Shown here: positions 25,401-33,637 of the stretch, one piece after another
Layout: each line of letters opens with the position of its first letter
How positions within the stretch are numbered: the stretch's first letter is position 1
Assembly (NCBI RefSeq): GCF_006546625.1
Contig: NZ_VIAR01000016.1
Location: 1 to 56,013, forward strand
Direction of reading: 5' to 3'
DNA: 56,013 nt
Source of the DNA: Haloflavibacter putidus
Lineage (GTDB): Bacteria > Bacteroidota > Bacteroidia > Flavobacteriales > Flavobacteriaceae
Translations under genes and position numbers: made by a program
Notes under the pieces: generated by a model
What the model saw: only the letters and a program-made list of their open reading frames with translations
What the model was told of the DNA's origin: nothing
Databases searched by the model: none

Positions 25401-25526
25401 ATGAACTTTATAGATTCGGTCATAGTGCTAAGTATTGATTTATATGGGCTTACGAGCATATTGTTTCTGCTTTATATTTCTCTTACAAAGCTTATTTATT
25501 TAAAGAATAAAAAAAAGGACATGTAA
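25401..25526 (+). CDS. Candidate 41-residue single-span membrane peptide
   Basis: An ATG frame encodes MNFIDSVIVLSIDLYGLTSI, then a hydrophobic stretch (LLYISLTK with Leu/Ile/Phe) and ends KNKKKDM. It has one membrane-spanning segment and a positive C-terminus, and its stop codon sits in the stem-loop of a terminator. The size and layout recall small membrane peptides or type I toxins, but no family is recognised and no clear promoter or ribosome site is visible. It could be a chance frame. Confidence 0.4.
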   Translation: MNFIDSVIVLSIDLYGLTSILFLLYISLTKLIYLKNKKKDM

Positions 25527-25542
25527 ATACACCCTTTTTTTT
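25509..25542 (+). terminator. Terminator after the small peptide frame
   Basis: AAAAAAAAGG and CCTTTTTTTT form a 10-bp stem with a 14-base loop, and the 3' arm provides the U-run. It can act on either strand. Confidence 0.65.
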
Positions 25543-25779
25543 GGAGAGGAAAATCTTCTTTTACAAGCAATTGCATTTGCTTTTTTAACAATGTTAAGGT
25601 CTTCATAATCAAAATACTGTAAGATTGTGGCTCTTGTAAAAAGTCGCAGAAAGAACTAAAACGCAGGAGTCTGCATTAGGTGTTTTTCTTGAAATGAAAT
25701 AAAGCGAGGCAGTTGCGACAGAAAGTCCCCAAAAAAGATAAGGTGAAATTCTACTTGCCCTATATTTCAAAACCAACCT

Positions 25780-25822
25780 CTATGCAAAGCCTATGTAAAG
25801 CCTATGTAAAGGCTATACAAGC
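25780..25822. repeat. 11-bp iteron-like array, four units
   Basis: The units are CTATGCAAAGC, CTATGTAAAGC, CTATGTAAAGG and CTATACAAGC. The period is one helical turn, so a protein could bind all units on one face. Confidence 0.85.
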
Positions 25823-25890
25823 TAACTTATGTTTTTACAAATTTTTCCGGCAGTTTCAATGGAGTATTTAACTATTTATAGCGTAAAAAA

Positions 25891-25960
25891 AAGGTACAAA
25901 ATGGAACTAAAAGTTTCAGAAAGTATCAAAAGGTATTAAAAAGTAGCAAAAAGTAGGTTT
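25891..25960. repeat. 10-bp phased array, seven units
   Basis: Seven decamers near the consensus AAGTATCAAA (for example AAGTATCAAA, AGGTATTAAA, AAGTAGCAAA) follow one another. A-runs repeat every 10 bp, so the DNA is probably curved. Confidence 0.8.
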
Positions 25961-26162
25961 TATTAAAAAACCGGTAAATACTGTCACGATTGGTATAGAT
26001 CGGCATTTACAAAAAAGCATTCGATGTAGGTTTGTAGTGTTCTGTTAAAGCTTGGGTGCACATAATAAAAAACCAAGTTTTGACTTGTCGACAACAAAAG
26101 AACAATGTCCTAACAAAGGACTCAGCTAAGGAAAGAGTTTCTAAAGCGAAAAATAAATAATC

Positions 26163-26263
26163 GGAAAACTGTTCACGAACAGTTAGTAAAATATTAGATA
26201 CAAAAAATGTCTGATAAAATAGAAATAGACACTTGCTATCTAAGTTGTTCTAAACAGTTTTCC
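26163..26263 (+). promoter_or_regulatory. Long inverted repeat in the leader of the 250-residue protein gene
   Basis: GGAAAACTGTT at 26163-26173 is the exact reverse complement of AACAGTTTTCC at 26253-26263. The left arm also contains its own palindrome CTGTTCACGAACAG. It ends 15 bp before the ATG, so folding could control translation. Confidence 0.55.
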
Positions 26264-26278
26264 TAAAAATTAATAATT

Positions 26279-27031
26279 ATGGCATCACAAGAGTCATTTA
26301 TCAAAATTAAAGGCAATATAGAAGGGTTGTCTTTTTATAAAGGCGCAGACGGCGCTTATTACGTACGATCTAAAGGCGGAATAGATAAAAACCGAATCAA
26401 AAACGATCCGGCTTTTAAACGCACTCGTGAAAACGGTCGAGAATTTGCACACATTAACACCAGTGGTAAATTATTGCGTAGGGCAATTGCCAATTTATTA
26501 GCTAGTGTGCGGGACAGAACAAAAAGTTATAGGTTAACCCAAGTTTTGTCGCGTATAAAAAATCTGGACACCACCTCCAATAGAGGAGAACGAAAAGTGC
26601 ATATAGGTATGCAAACTCCGGAAGGAAAAGACCAACTTCGGTTTTTTGATTTTAATCAAAGTGCCGGTTTAGATCAGGTCTTAAAGAAGGAGTATAGCTT
26701 AGATGCCACAAACGGACAGGTAGATTTGCTGGAATTTAATCCGGAATTAAACCTAAAGGCTCCCGAAGGGGCAACCCACGTTAAATTTCAGGCGGGACAT
26801 CTTAAGTTCGATTTTGAAACCGGAGAGTCTGATTTGGTGTTAAGCAATACCGAGCAGTTGGAGTTGGATGAAAATGAGACAGACGTCCATTTAATTTTTG
26901 GTTCTGTTCCTACAGGAAACGGATTGGATTACTACTTTTTAAAAGTAGAATTTCAACAGCAACTTAACGGTACGTTTTATATGCTGAACAACGGCGCCCA
27001 CAACGCCTTGCAGATTATAGAAGTGGTGTAA
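26279..27031 (+). CDS. Bacteroidota conserved protein of unknown function
   Basis: The 250 residues begin MASQESFIKIKGNIEGLSFY and continue VRSKGGIDKNRIKNDPAFKR then TRENGREFAHINTSGKLLRR. From memory, proteins with this SKGGID...DPAFxRTRENxxEF opening are common and often multicopy in Bacteroidota genomes, with no assigned role. The C-terminal half is beta-rich. There is no signal peptide or membrane segment. Its base composition is more like the housekeeping genes than the AT-rich block around it. It follows a long repeat-rich leader and ends in a strong terminator. Confidence 0.75.
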   Translation: MASQESFIKIKGNIEGLSFYKGADGAYYVRSKGGIDKNRIKNDPAFKRTRENGREFAHINTSGKLLRRAIANLLASVRDRTKSYRLTQVLSRIKNLDTTSNRGERKVHIGMQTPEGKDQLRFFDFNQSAGLDQVLKKEYSLDATNGQVDLLEFNPELNLKAPEGATHVKFQAGHLKFDFETGESDLVLSNTEQLELDENETDVHLIFGSVPTGNGLDYYFLKVEFQQQLNGTFYMLNNGAHNALQIIEVV

Positions 27032-27053
27032 AATAATTGCATCCTTAAAATTA

Positions 27054-27096
27054 AACCATCCCAAATACTTAAATTAGGTCTTGGGATGGTTTTTTA
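27054..27096 (+). terminator. Strong rho-independent terminator
   Basis: AACCATCCCAA and TTGGGATGGTT form a perfect 11-bp stem with a 16-base loop and are followed by TTTTTA. It ends the 250-residue protein gene 22 bp after its stop codon. Confidence 0.9.
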
Positions 27097-27499
27097 TTGG
27101 TTAGTGAATTTGTTAATAGGTTGATTGGTTAATTTGTGGTGAAATAGTATAACCTCACTAAACTCGAAAACTAAAATTACATAAAAGTAAAATTTGCGTG
27201 ACATAAATAACTTTAAATAGAGATGTAAAAAAATATTTTCTGAAGTAAAAGACGAAATTCTATAGCTAATGTTAGGCTAAATAGTAAACATTACCCTCTA
27301 CCATCTTAAAAATGTGTAATATTGCAGTTGAACTTAATTTTGTTACCATAGATTCAAATTCTATTAGTATTCGAATAAGTGCAATTTTAAGTTATTTTAT
27401 AAATATTTAAAGTCTGGACAAGACAAAATGTTTTTGTTTAAAACCACAATGTAGAGCTTAAATAGTTTCAAAAAACACGAAATTGAGTAATAAAATTAA
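27097..27499. other. AT-rich spacer without a gene
   Basis: After the terminator come short strings (GTTAATAGGTTGATTGGTTAA) and an AT-rich stretch. TAATTTTG at 27335-27342 matches TAnnTTTG and could start the sulfotransferase transcript, which would give a leader of about 150 bases. No protein frame is convincing. Confidence 0.55.
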
Positions 27500-28198
27500 A
27501 TGATTGATTATTTAAAACAAATACTTTCACGTGAAGATAGAAAAAGATTGCATAGAAAGAAATGGGCAATTTTTCATGGCAACGAACCAAAAGTTTTTGG
27601 TATAGGGTTGAACAAAACGGGTACAACATCGTTAACTAAAGCCATGTCTGGTTTAGGGTATAGAGTGGGAGATCAATATAATGCTTTAAAGGACTTTGAA
27701 AGTTACCAAAAAAGAGATTTCAAGCCAATAATTAAATATTGTAAAACTGCACAATTTTTTCAAGACATTCCTTTTAGTTTACCTTTTACTTATGTTATTT
27801 TAGATCATTATTTTCCCAATTCAAAATTTATTTTAACAATTAGAGATAATCCTGAGCAATGGTATGAATCTTTAACAAGTTTTCATGCCAAACTATGGGG
27901 TAAAAACAATAAAACACCAGTAAAGAAAAACTTGATTTCTGCTAAATATATTCGTAAAGGTTTACCTTGGGATTTGATTCAGGAGTTTTTTGACACACGT
28001 GATAATGATCCATATGAGAAAGAAACGCTTATTAATCATTACTTAAATCATAACAAACAAGTAAAACATTATTTTCAGAATAGAACAGAAGATTTGCTGG
28101 TTCTTAACGTATCTAAAAAGGGAGCTTATAGAGAGCTATGTCGATTCTTAAATAAGCCTGTTAATGCAGAAGAGTTTCCTTGGGAAAATAAAACTTAA
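27500..28198 (+). CDS. Sulfotransferase family protein
   Basis: The 232 residues carry the PAPS-binding phosphosulfate loop KVFGIGLNKTGTTSLTKAMS near residue 31 and a 3'-phosphate motif SKFILTIRDNPEQWYESLTS near residue 112, where RDNPxxWyxS is typical of the NKTGTT group of bacterial sulfotransferase-like proteins. It would transfer sulfate from PAPS to a sugar hydroxyl at or near the inner membrane. It precedes an amino-sugar gene pair by 30 bp. The acceptor is unknown. Confidence 0.85.
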   Translation: MIDYLKQILSREDRKRLHRKKWAIFHGNEPKVFGIGLNKTGTTSLTKAMSGLGYRVGDQYNALKDFESYQKRDFKPIIKYCKTAQFFQDIPFSLPFTYVILDHYFPNSKFILTIRDNPEQWYESLTSFHAKLWGKNNKTPVKKNLISAKYIRKGLPWDLIQEFFDTRDNDPYEKETLINHYLNHNKQVKHYFQNRTEDLLVLNVSKKGAYRELCRFLNKPVNAEEFPWENKT

Positions 28199-28228
28199 TT
28201 TTTTTCATCTTTAGCATTTTTAAAAACA

Positions 28229-29293
28229 ATGATTCACGTCACCAAAACTTTTTTTCCGCCCATAGAAGAATACCAAAGCTATTTAGAACGTATTTGGGAA
28301 AATAAATGGCTTACCAATAACGGAGAGTTGTATAAAGAATTATCTGCTAAACTCACCAATCATCTTGGTGTAAAACATATTTTGCCAATGACCAATGGTA
28401 CCTTGCCAATGCAGATTGCGCTTAATGCTTTTGCCAAAGAAAGAGAGGTAATCACAACACCTTTTAGTTATGTAGCAACCACTTCTTCCATAGTTTGGGA
28501 AAAATGCACCCCGGTTTTTGTAGATATCCACCCTGATTATTTAAGTATAGACGAAACAAAAATAGAAGCTGCAATAACAGACAAAACAACTGCAATTTTG
28601 GCAACTCATGTTTTTGGAAATCCTTGTTATATTGAAGAAATCGAGCGTATCGCTCATCAATATAACTTAAAAGTGATTTATGATGCAGCGCATTGTTTTG
28701 CTGTAAAATACCAAGGACAATCTATTTTTAATTATGGCGATGTGAGTACTTGTAGTTTTCATGCCACCAAGCTTTTTCATACAGGCGAAGGCGGAGCTGC
28801 CTTTGTACAAGATGAGAAAACTTATCATGAGATGTTTTACAGACACAACTTTGGTCATAACGGCCCTTTAGAATATCATGGTTTGGGCATCAATGCCAAA
28901 ATGAGTGAGTTGCAAGCAGCAATGGGCTTAAGTGTTTTGCCTTATATGAATAAAATTGTAGCCGAACGTAAAAAAGTTTGTGATTTTTATGACGAACATT
29001 TAAATTTTTATGCAATAAGTAAATTAAAGATACGAGAAGGTACGCAATGGAATTATAGTTACTATCCAATCATCTTTAAAACAGAAAAAGATTTATTGGA
29101 AGCAGAAGCTGCTCTAAAAGAAAAAAACATTTTTCCGCGAAGATATTTTTATCCTAGTTTAGAGCAATTACCTTATGTAAAATCGAATGATTGTACAATT
29201 GCTGCTAGTACTGCTAAAAGAATTATGTGTTTACCTTTGTATGTCGGACTAACAAAAAATGAATTAAATTTAATAATTACTACCTTATGTTAA
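28229..29293 (+). CDS. DegT/DnrJ/EryC1-family nucleotide-sugar aminotransferase
   Basis: This PLP-dependent sugar aminotransferase has 354 residues. It opens MIHVTKTFFPPIEEYQSYLE and has MTNGTLPMQIALNAF near residue 54, VIYDAAHCFAVKY near residue 150, and the PLP lysine in CSFHATKLFHTGEGGAAF near residue 180. It overlaps a NeuD/PglD-type acetyltransferase gene by 7 bases. This is the usual arrangement for making an N-acetylated 4-amino-6-deoxy sugar (PglE then PglD type). The exact sugar is not determined by sequence. Confidence 0.9.
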   Translation: MIHVTKTFFPPIEEYQSYLERIWENKWLTNNGELYKELSAKLTNHLGVKHILPMTNGTLPMQIALNAFAKEREVITTPFSYVATTSSIVWEKCTPVFVDIHPDYLSIDETKIEAAITDKTTAILATHVFGNPCYIEEIERIAHQYNLKVIYDAAHCFAVKYQGQSIFNYGDVSTCSFHATKLFHTGEGGAAFVQDEKTYHEMFYRHNFGHNGPLEYHGLGINAKMSELQAAMGLSVLPYMNKIVAERKKVCDFYDEHLNFYAISKLKIREGTQWNYSYYPIIFKTEKDLLEAEAALKEKNIFPRRYFYPSLEQLPYVKSNDCTIAASTAKRIMCLPLYVGLTKNELNLIITTLC

Positions 29294-29919
29294 TTGTTGG
29301 TGCTAAAGGTTTTGCTACGGAGTTACTACAAAGTTTGCCAGAAGACAACTTACAGTCATTAGTGTTTTTTGATGATGTTAGTCAAGACAATCCTGAAAAA
29401 CTTTATGAGCAATATCCAATTTTAAAAACGAAAGAAGAAGCGAAGAAATATTTTAGCACAGTTAGTCAACATTTCACATTAGGCTTGGGTAATAGTAGTC
29501 TACGTAAAAAGCTTTATTCTCAATTTATAAAATTAGGAGGCATTTTTAAAGGGACAACAAGTAAGATTGCAAATGTTGGCAGTTACACTAATATTAAAGA
29601 AGGCTGTAATATTTTAGCTGGAGCTCATATATCCAACGGAGTAACTATAGGTAGGGGCGCATTAATTTATTATAATGTCATAATTACCCATGATGTTCAA
29701 ATTGGAGATTTTGCCGAGTTATCTCCCGGGTGTAAGATTTTAGGTAGGGTGCAAATAGGTAATCAAGTACAGGTGGGGAGCGGGGCTATTATATTACCTG
29801 ATTTAAAAATAGGAGAAAATGTTGTTATTGGTGCAGGAGCGGTAGTAACAAAAGATGTAGAAGCAAATTCAGTTGTAATAGGAAACCCGGCAAGAAAATT
29901 AAAAAATAAAAGAAAATAG
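29287..29919 (+). CDS. NeuD/PglD-like sugar O- or N-acetyltransferase
   Basis: The 210 residues have an N-terminal Rossmann-like domain (MLIVGAKGFATELLQSL) that binds the nucleotide sugar, and a C-terminal left-handed beta-helix (residues about 95-205, VTIGRGALIYYNVIITHDVQ, IGENVVIGAGAVVTKDV) that binds acetyl-CoA. In PglD the catalytic His lies in a similar NvIitH context, and here the segment reads NVIITHDVQIGDF. It overlaps the aminotransferase gene, so it likely N-acetylates that enzyme's product. Confidence 0.9.
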   Translation: MLIVGAKGFATELLQSLPEDNLQSLVFFDDVSQDNPEKLYEQYPILKTKEEAKKYFSTVSQHFTLGLGNSSLRKKLYSQFIKLGGIFKGTTSKIANVGSYTNIKEGCNILAGAHISNGVTIGRGALIYYNVIITHDVQIGDFAELSPGCKILGRVQIGNQVQVGSGAIILPDLKIGENVVIGAGAVVTKDVEANSVVIGNPARKLKNKRK

Positions 29920-30015
29920 AACTGGCATTCACAAGTATGTTGTAACGCTTTCTATGTGAAAGAAAAGAATAATACTGCGTTTGTGTTTTTATTTTAAATA
30001 GTAATAAAATATTTT

Positions 30016-30831
30016 ATGAAACATTTTTTAATAACCAGGTTTAATGTTAGGGTAGAAGGTTGGGAAACCTCTCGTGATGGGGAAAAAGTACTAACCCCAG
30101 AATGGTTGGAAGAACGTTTTCGCTTGTTTGAAACATATTGCTTACCGTCTGTTATTAACCAAACCAATCAAAATTTTGATTGGTGCATTTTTTTTGATAT
30201 AAATACACCCCAACAGTTTAAACAAAAAGTGACCAAACTTTCTCAAACTTATCCCAATATAGTTGCTATTTATATTAAAGACATGTCTTCCCTTATTCCA
30301 AAGTTTAGGCAATATATATTATCAAAAGCAGATAAAGAAGAGTTTATAATTACCAGCAGGTTAGATAATGATGATCTAATACATAAAAACTTTATACAAA
30401 CTATTCGAGATAATTTTGTAGAAAAAGCTAATGTGGTGATAGATCTGCGTAGAGGTTACCAGGTTACTTTAGGCGATGATTTTCAAGAAATAAGAGCGTT
30501 TGATTTTAATTTTAACCCATTTGTTAGTTATATTGAGAAAGCAAAAGCATCGTTGAAAACTGTAATGCATAAAAATCATAGAGATTTTAAATATACCAAA
30601 TTACAAACTATAGTCAAACAACCGCCTTTGTGGATAGAGTTGGTGCATTCTAGCAATAAGTATAATTCAGTAAGAAAAGAGTATAAAAGAATTTTAGATT
30701 TTGATAATGCTGCATTTGGTTTATCTGGTAAATTGGTTTTTAAAGAGCGAAGCCTTGCGGTTTTTGTGCACAATAATATTATAAATTTAAAAAGTAAACT
30801 AAAAAAAATAAAGAGAAAACTAAATGTATAA
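30016..30831 (+). CDS. Glycosyltransferase, putative rhamnosyltransferase family
   Basis: The 271 residues start MKHFLITRFNVRVEGWETSR and contain PSVINQTNQNFDWCIFFDI, SKADKEEFIITSRLDNDDLI (near residue 108) and YQVTLGDDF. This is the GT-A-like family annotated as putative rhamnosyltransferase (PF11316 type); SRLDNDD would be the metal-binding acidic motif. The rfbC gene nearby is consistent with a deoxyhexose donor but does not prove it. It lies alone, with 96 and 77 bp of spacer on either side. Confidence 0.8.
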   Translation: MKHFLITRFNVRVEGWETSRDGEKVLTPEWLEERFRLFETYCLPSVINQTNQNFDWCIFFDINTPQQFKQKVTKLSQTYPNIVAIYIKDMSSLIPKFRQYILSKADKEEFIITSRLDNDDLIHKNFIQTIRDNFVEKANVVIDLRRGYQVTLGDDFQEIRAFDFNFNPFVSYIEKAKASLKTVMHKNHRDFKYTKLQTIVKQPPLWIELVHSSNKYNSVRKEYKRILDFDNAAFGLSGKLVFKERSLAVFVHNNIINLKSKLKKIKRKLNV

Positions 30832-30879
30832 TCTTTGTTAAGAATCCCGTAATTACATTAAGTACCTGCTAAAAACACC

Positions 30880-30887
30880 TATATTCG
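30880..30887 (+). promoter_or_regulatory. Possible promoter -7 box of the glycosyltransferase operon at 30909
   Basis: TATATTCG, followed by CAATCGC, lies 21 bp before the ATG; it is one base off TAnnTTTG. The operon it would drive runs to about 36.9 kb with small gaps or overlaps. Confidence 0.45.
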
Positions 30888-30908
30888 CAATCGCTATTTT
30901 TAAAAGCT

Positions 30909-31883
30909 ATGTCAAAGCACCCTTTAGTTTCTATTATTATCCCTACGTTAAATCGTGCTGATTTAATCGCAGAAACATTAGGTTCTATCAAAGAGCAAGA
31001 ATATCAAAACTGGGAGTGTATTATCATAGACGATGGTTCTACAGATAATACTATTGAAGTGGTTAAAGCTTTTTCAAAAGAGGATAAAAGATTTTCTGTT
31101 TTTTCTCGTCCCGCAAATTACGCTCCCGGCGGAAATGGTGCCCGTAATTATGGATTCAGAAAATCTCAAGGCACATATATACAGTGGTTTGACTCAGATG
31201 ATATAATGCTATCAACAAAATTGGCAGAAGAAGTAAAAACATTAGAAAAACACAACTTAGATTTTGTAATTAGTTCTGGCTATAGTGCAGATAATAAATT
31301 ACAAAACTTAAAAGAAAAGCACTTAGATGTTGGTCAAGATTTATATGTAAATTATACCACTTGGAAATCCAAAATATTCTTACCATCTATATGTTTTAAA
31401 TCAACTTTTATCAGAAAATATAAGTTGTTTAATGAGAAGCTCTTGCGCGGTCAGGAAAATGAGTTTTTTTCGCGCGTTTTTTATAAGTCCAGAAAATTTG
31501 CCAAATATTTTGCTATAAGCGGTTTTCATTATATTTATCGGCAACACGATAACAATAAACGGAGTAGGCAACGAAACCAATATATTTCTGCTTACATGAA
31601 TTCGTTTGTTTTTTTATCTTTAGAGAACTTTAAAAGAGGAAAAGAAATAGCATCCAAAGAAGTAATAAATTTTCATTATAAAAATTTACTTGCTTTTTTT
31701 TATTTAGCACTTAATAACAACGATAAGAACTTATGTAAACAAATTCTTAGTGATTTTTTGCCATTTCTATGGCAAACTAACAAAAGAATTGCCTTTGCTT
31801 TTTTTGTTGCAGGGCACTTATCTTTAATAAGAGGGAATAGTATTTATTTTTTAGAACAAAAATTAAAAAATACGGTTTTATGA
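30909..31883 (+). CDS. Family 2 glycosyltransferase
   Basis: This inverting GT-A enzyme adds one sugar from a nucleotide donor on the cytosolic face. The 324 residues show PLVSIIIPTLNRADLIAETL at the start, IIDDGSTDNTIEVV near residue 39 and the metal-binding YIQWFDSDDIML near residue 94. An extended C-terminal part, basic and aromatic, may hold the acceptor site. It overlaps the next gene by 4 bases (ATGA). Confidence 0.92.
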   Translation: MSKHPLVSIIIPTLNRADLIAETLGSIKEQEYQNWECIIIDDGSTDNTIEVVKAFSKEDKRFSVFSRPANYAPGGNGARNYGFRKSQGTYIQWFDSDDIMLSTKLAEEVKTLEKHNLDFVISSGYSADNKLQNLKEKHLDVGQDLYVNYTTWKSKIFLPSICFKSTFIRKYKLFNEKLLRGQENEFFSRVFYKSRKFAKYFAISGFHYIYRQHDNNKRSRQRNQYISAYMNSFVFLSLENFKRGKEIASKEVINFHYKNLLAFFYLALNNNDKNLCKQILSDFLPFLWQTNKRIAFAFFVAGHLSLIRGNSIYFLEQKLKNTVL

Positions 31884-32836
31884 AAAGTATTCTTTTAATA
31901 ATACCGTATTTTGGTCAATGGCCTTTATGGTTTGATGCCCATTTAAAATCTATAGAAAAAAACCCTACAATTAACTGGCTTTGTCCAACAGATTGTGTTG
32001 TGCCAAACCGCTACCCAGAGAATATCAAGTTTTTAAAAACGAGTTTAGAAGAGTTTAATCAGAAAATAAATAATAAGGTAAAGGTAGATGTGCCCTTAGC
32101 AGGACGTAAATTTTGTGATCTTAAGATTGCTTACGGAGATGTTTTTGCCGAAGAGGTAGCCGAATATGATTTTTGGGGTATATGTGATATGGATATAATT
32201 TGGGGGGATATCCGAAAATTTATGACAGAAGATTTGTTAATGACCTACGATGTAATCTCTAGTAGGAAAAATGCCATTTCCGGACATTTTAATATATTTA
32301 AAAATGACAAAAAATTGAATGAACTTTATAAAAAACTTCCACACTATAAGACTCTATTCTCTTCTGAAAAGTTATACCGTACCGATGAGGTAACGCTCAC
32401 GGATTTTATTAAAGAATCAGAAGTTTTTAAAAGAGAAGATTTAAAAGTTTACTGGAATAAAATTTTATGCAACCAAGAACGTGGCAGAGACTCGCATCAA
32501 GAGTATTATTTAGACCGCTGGCTATGGGATAATGGTAAAATGCTAAACACCCAAACCGGTGAAGAAGTCATGTATTTACACTTTATTAACTGGAAAAAAA
32601 AGATGCATTTTTCGCAAATAAATTTTAGTGATGCTCAGTCATTTTTTTATATTTCCTTTAATGGCATTCACTACAAGAAAAATTCTAAACTAAAAAAAAA
32701 GATTCAATTTTTTCTCAATAGCTTTATGGGTTATTATATAAAAGAGAAAAGACGCTTACGAATTAAGAAGTTAAAAAAAATAAAGCATCGAATTCAGAGA
32801 AAAATTTTAAAAAATGTTTCTATTTACACATATTGA
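31880..32836 (+). CDS. DUF6625-like putative glycosyltransferase
   Basis: The 318 residues open MKSILLIIPYFGQWPLWFDA and contain FCDLKIAYGDVFAEEVAEYD and WGICDMDIIWGDIRKFM near residue 100, an acidic motif like the DxD of GT-A folds. I recall such proteins in Bacteroidota polysaccharide clusters under DUF6625. The last about 50 residues are very basic, suggesting membrane or polyanion contact. The gene overlaps its predecessor by 4 bases and the following sulfotransferase gene by 23, so it is part of one operon. Confidence 0.7.
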   Translation: MKSILLIIPYFGQWPLWFDAHLKSIEKNPTINWLCPTDCVVPNRYPENIKFLKTSLEEFNQKINNKVKVDVPLAGRKFCDLKIAYGDVFAEEVAEYDFWGICDMDIIWGDIRKFMTEDLLMTYDVISSRKNAISGHFNIFKNDKKLNELYKKLPHYKTLFSSEKLYRTDEVTLTDFIKESEVFKREDLKVYWNKILCNQERGRDSHQEYYLDRWLWDNGKMLNTQTGEEVMYLHFINWKKKMHFSQINFSDAQSFFYISFNGIHYKKNSKLKKKIQFFLNSFMGYYIKEKRRLRIKKLKKIKHRIQRKILKNVSIYTY

Positions 32837-33566
32837 AAAATGTGCGGGGACTAGTTTTAACCGTACTTTAAGTTTAACTTTTCCTGGTTATGTTCATGTC
32901 ACTAGAAATCACTACGGAGGTAATGATTTTAAAAATGACTTAACCCACGATGAATTTAAGCAGCTAAAAAAAATATGGGTATCTGGTATAGGAGGGCACT
33001 CTGTAAGGCCATATTTATCTTTTTTAGAGATAGAGAAAAGTTTTAATATTACTTTTTTAAGAAACCCTATAGAAAGATATATGTCGCAATTTAATCACGA
33101 ACGTGAGATGGGTTTCTCTGAAAATATTGAGTCTTTTATCGCTAAAGATTATACAGAAAATTTCATGGTTAATAAATTGGCAGGTTGTAATGATTTTAAT
33201 TTGGCAAAAAAAATTTTAAATAATTATGATTTTATTGGAGATGCCAATAATTATTTAAAGTCTATATCGCTTTTAGCAGCTAAGATGAATGTTAATTTTT
33301 ATGGAGATGGTATCAAAAGAAATAGTAGAAGACAAAACGAGAATTATCTAACTTATGAAGATTTAAGTTCTACTCAGCAGTCAGTGGTATTAGAGCAAAA
33401 TAAATTAGATATTGATTTATATCAAGATTTCATATTAAAAGATAATTATATAACTAAATGTCAAAAATATGACTTTAAAAAGCCTTCCATTCTAAGATTA
33501 AAAATTATACAGAAATTGGATAAAATAAAAAGACAGAAAGTTAATAAAATCAGAAGAACGCAGTAA
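32814..33566 (+). CDS. Sulfotransferase, family 2 (heparan 2-O type)
   Basis: The 250 residues start with the phosphosulfate loop MFLFTHIEKCAGTSFNRTLS and have the 3'-phosphate motif ITFLRNPIERYMSQFNHERE near residue 80. This pair of motifs is typical of the Sulfotransfer_2 family, which sulfates polysaccharides and chondroitin- or heparan-like chains. SGIGGHSVRPYLSF follows the family order. The gene begins 23 bases inside the previous one, so the two are tightly coupled. It is strongly AT-rich (12 of 60 G+C at 33181-33240). Confidence 0.88.
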   Translation: MFLFTHIEKCAGTSFNRTLSLTFPGYVHVTRNHYGGNDFKNDLTHDEFKQLKKIWVSGIGGHSVRPYLSFLEIEKSFNITFLRNPIERYMSQFNHEREMGFSENIESFIAKDYTENFMVNKLAGCNDFNLAKKILNNYDFIGDANNYLKSISLLAAKMNVNFYGDGIKRNSRRQNENYLTYEDLSSTQQSVVLEQNKLDIDLYQDFILKDNYITKCQKYDFKKPSILRLKIIQKLDKIKRQKVNKIRRTQ

Positions 33567-33637
33567 AATCCTTTAATTTTCTGATATTAGAAAATCATTA
33601 ATAAAATAGTTATTTAAATTTCTATAAAATATAAAGT

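Larger units (their letters stand above)
25543..26278. other. Non-coding control-like region with two phased repeat arrays and a long inverted repeat
   Basis: No gene is seen. In order: GAGAGGAAAATCTTC and a stretch with GCGAGGCAGTTGCGAC, an 11-bp repeat array, a 10-bp repeat array, TAGGTTTG at 26027-26034 (a fair match to TAnnTTTG), and a 101-bp inverted-repeat region ending 15 bp before the next ATG. It may contain an RNA gene or a long 5' leader. Confidence 0.6.
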
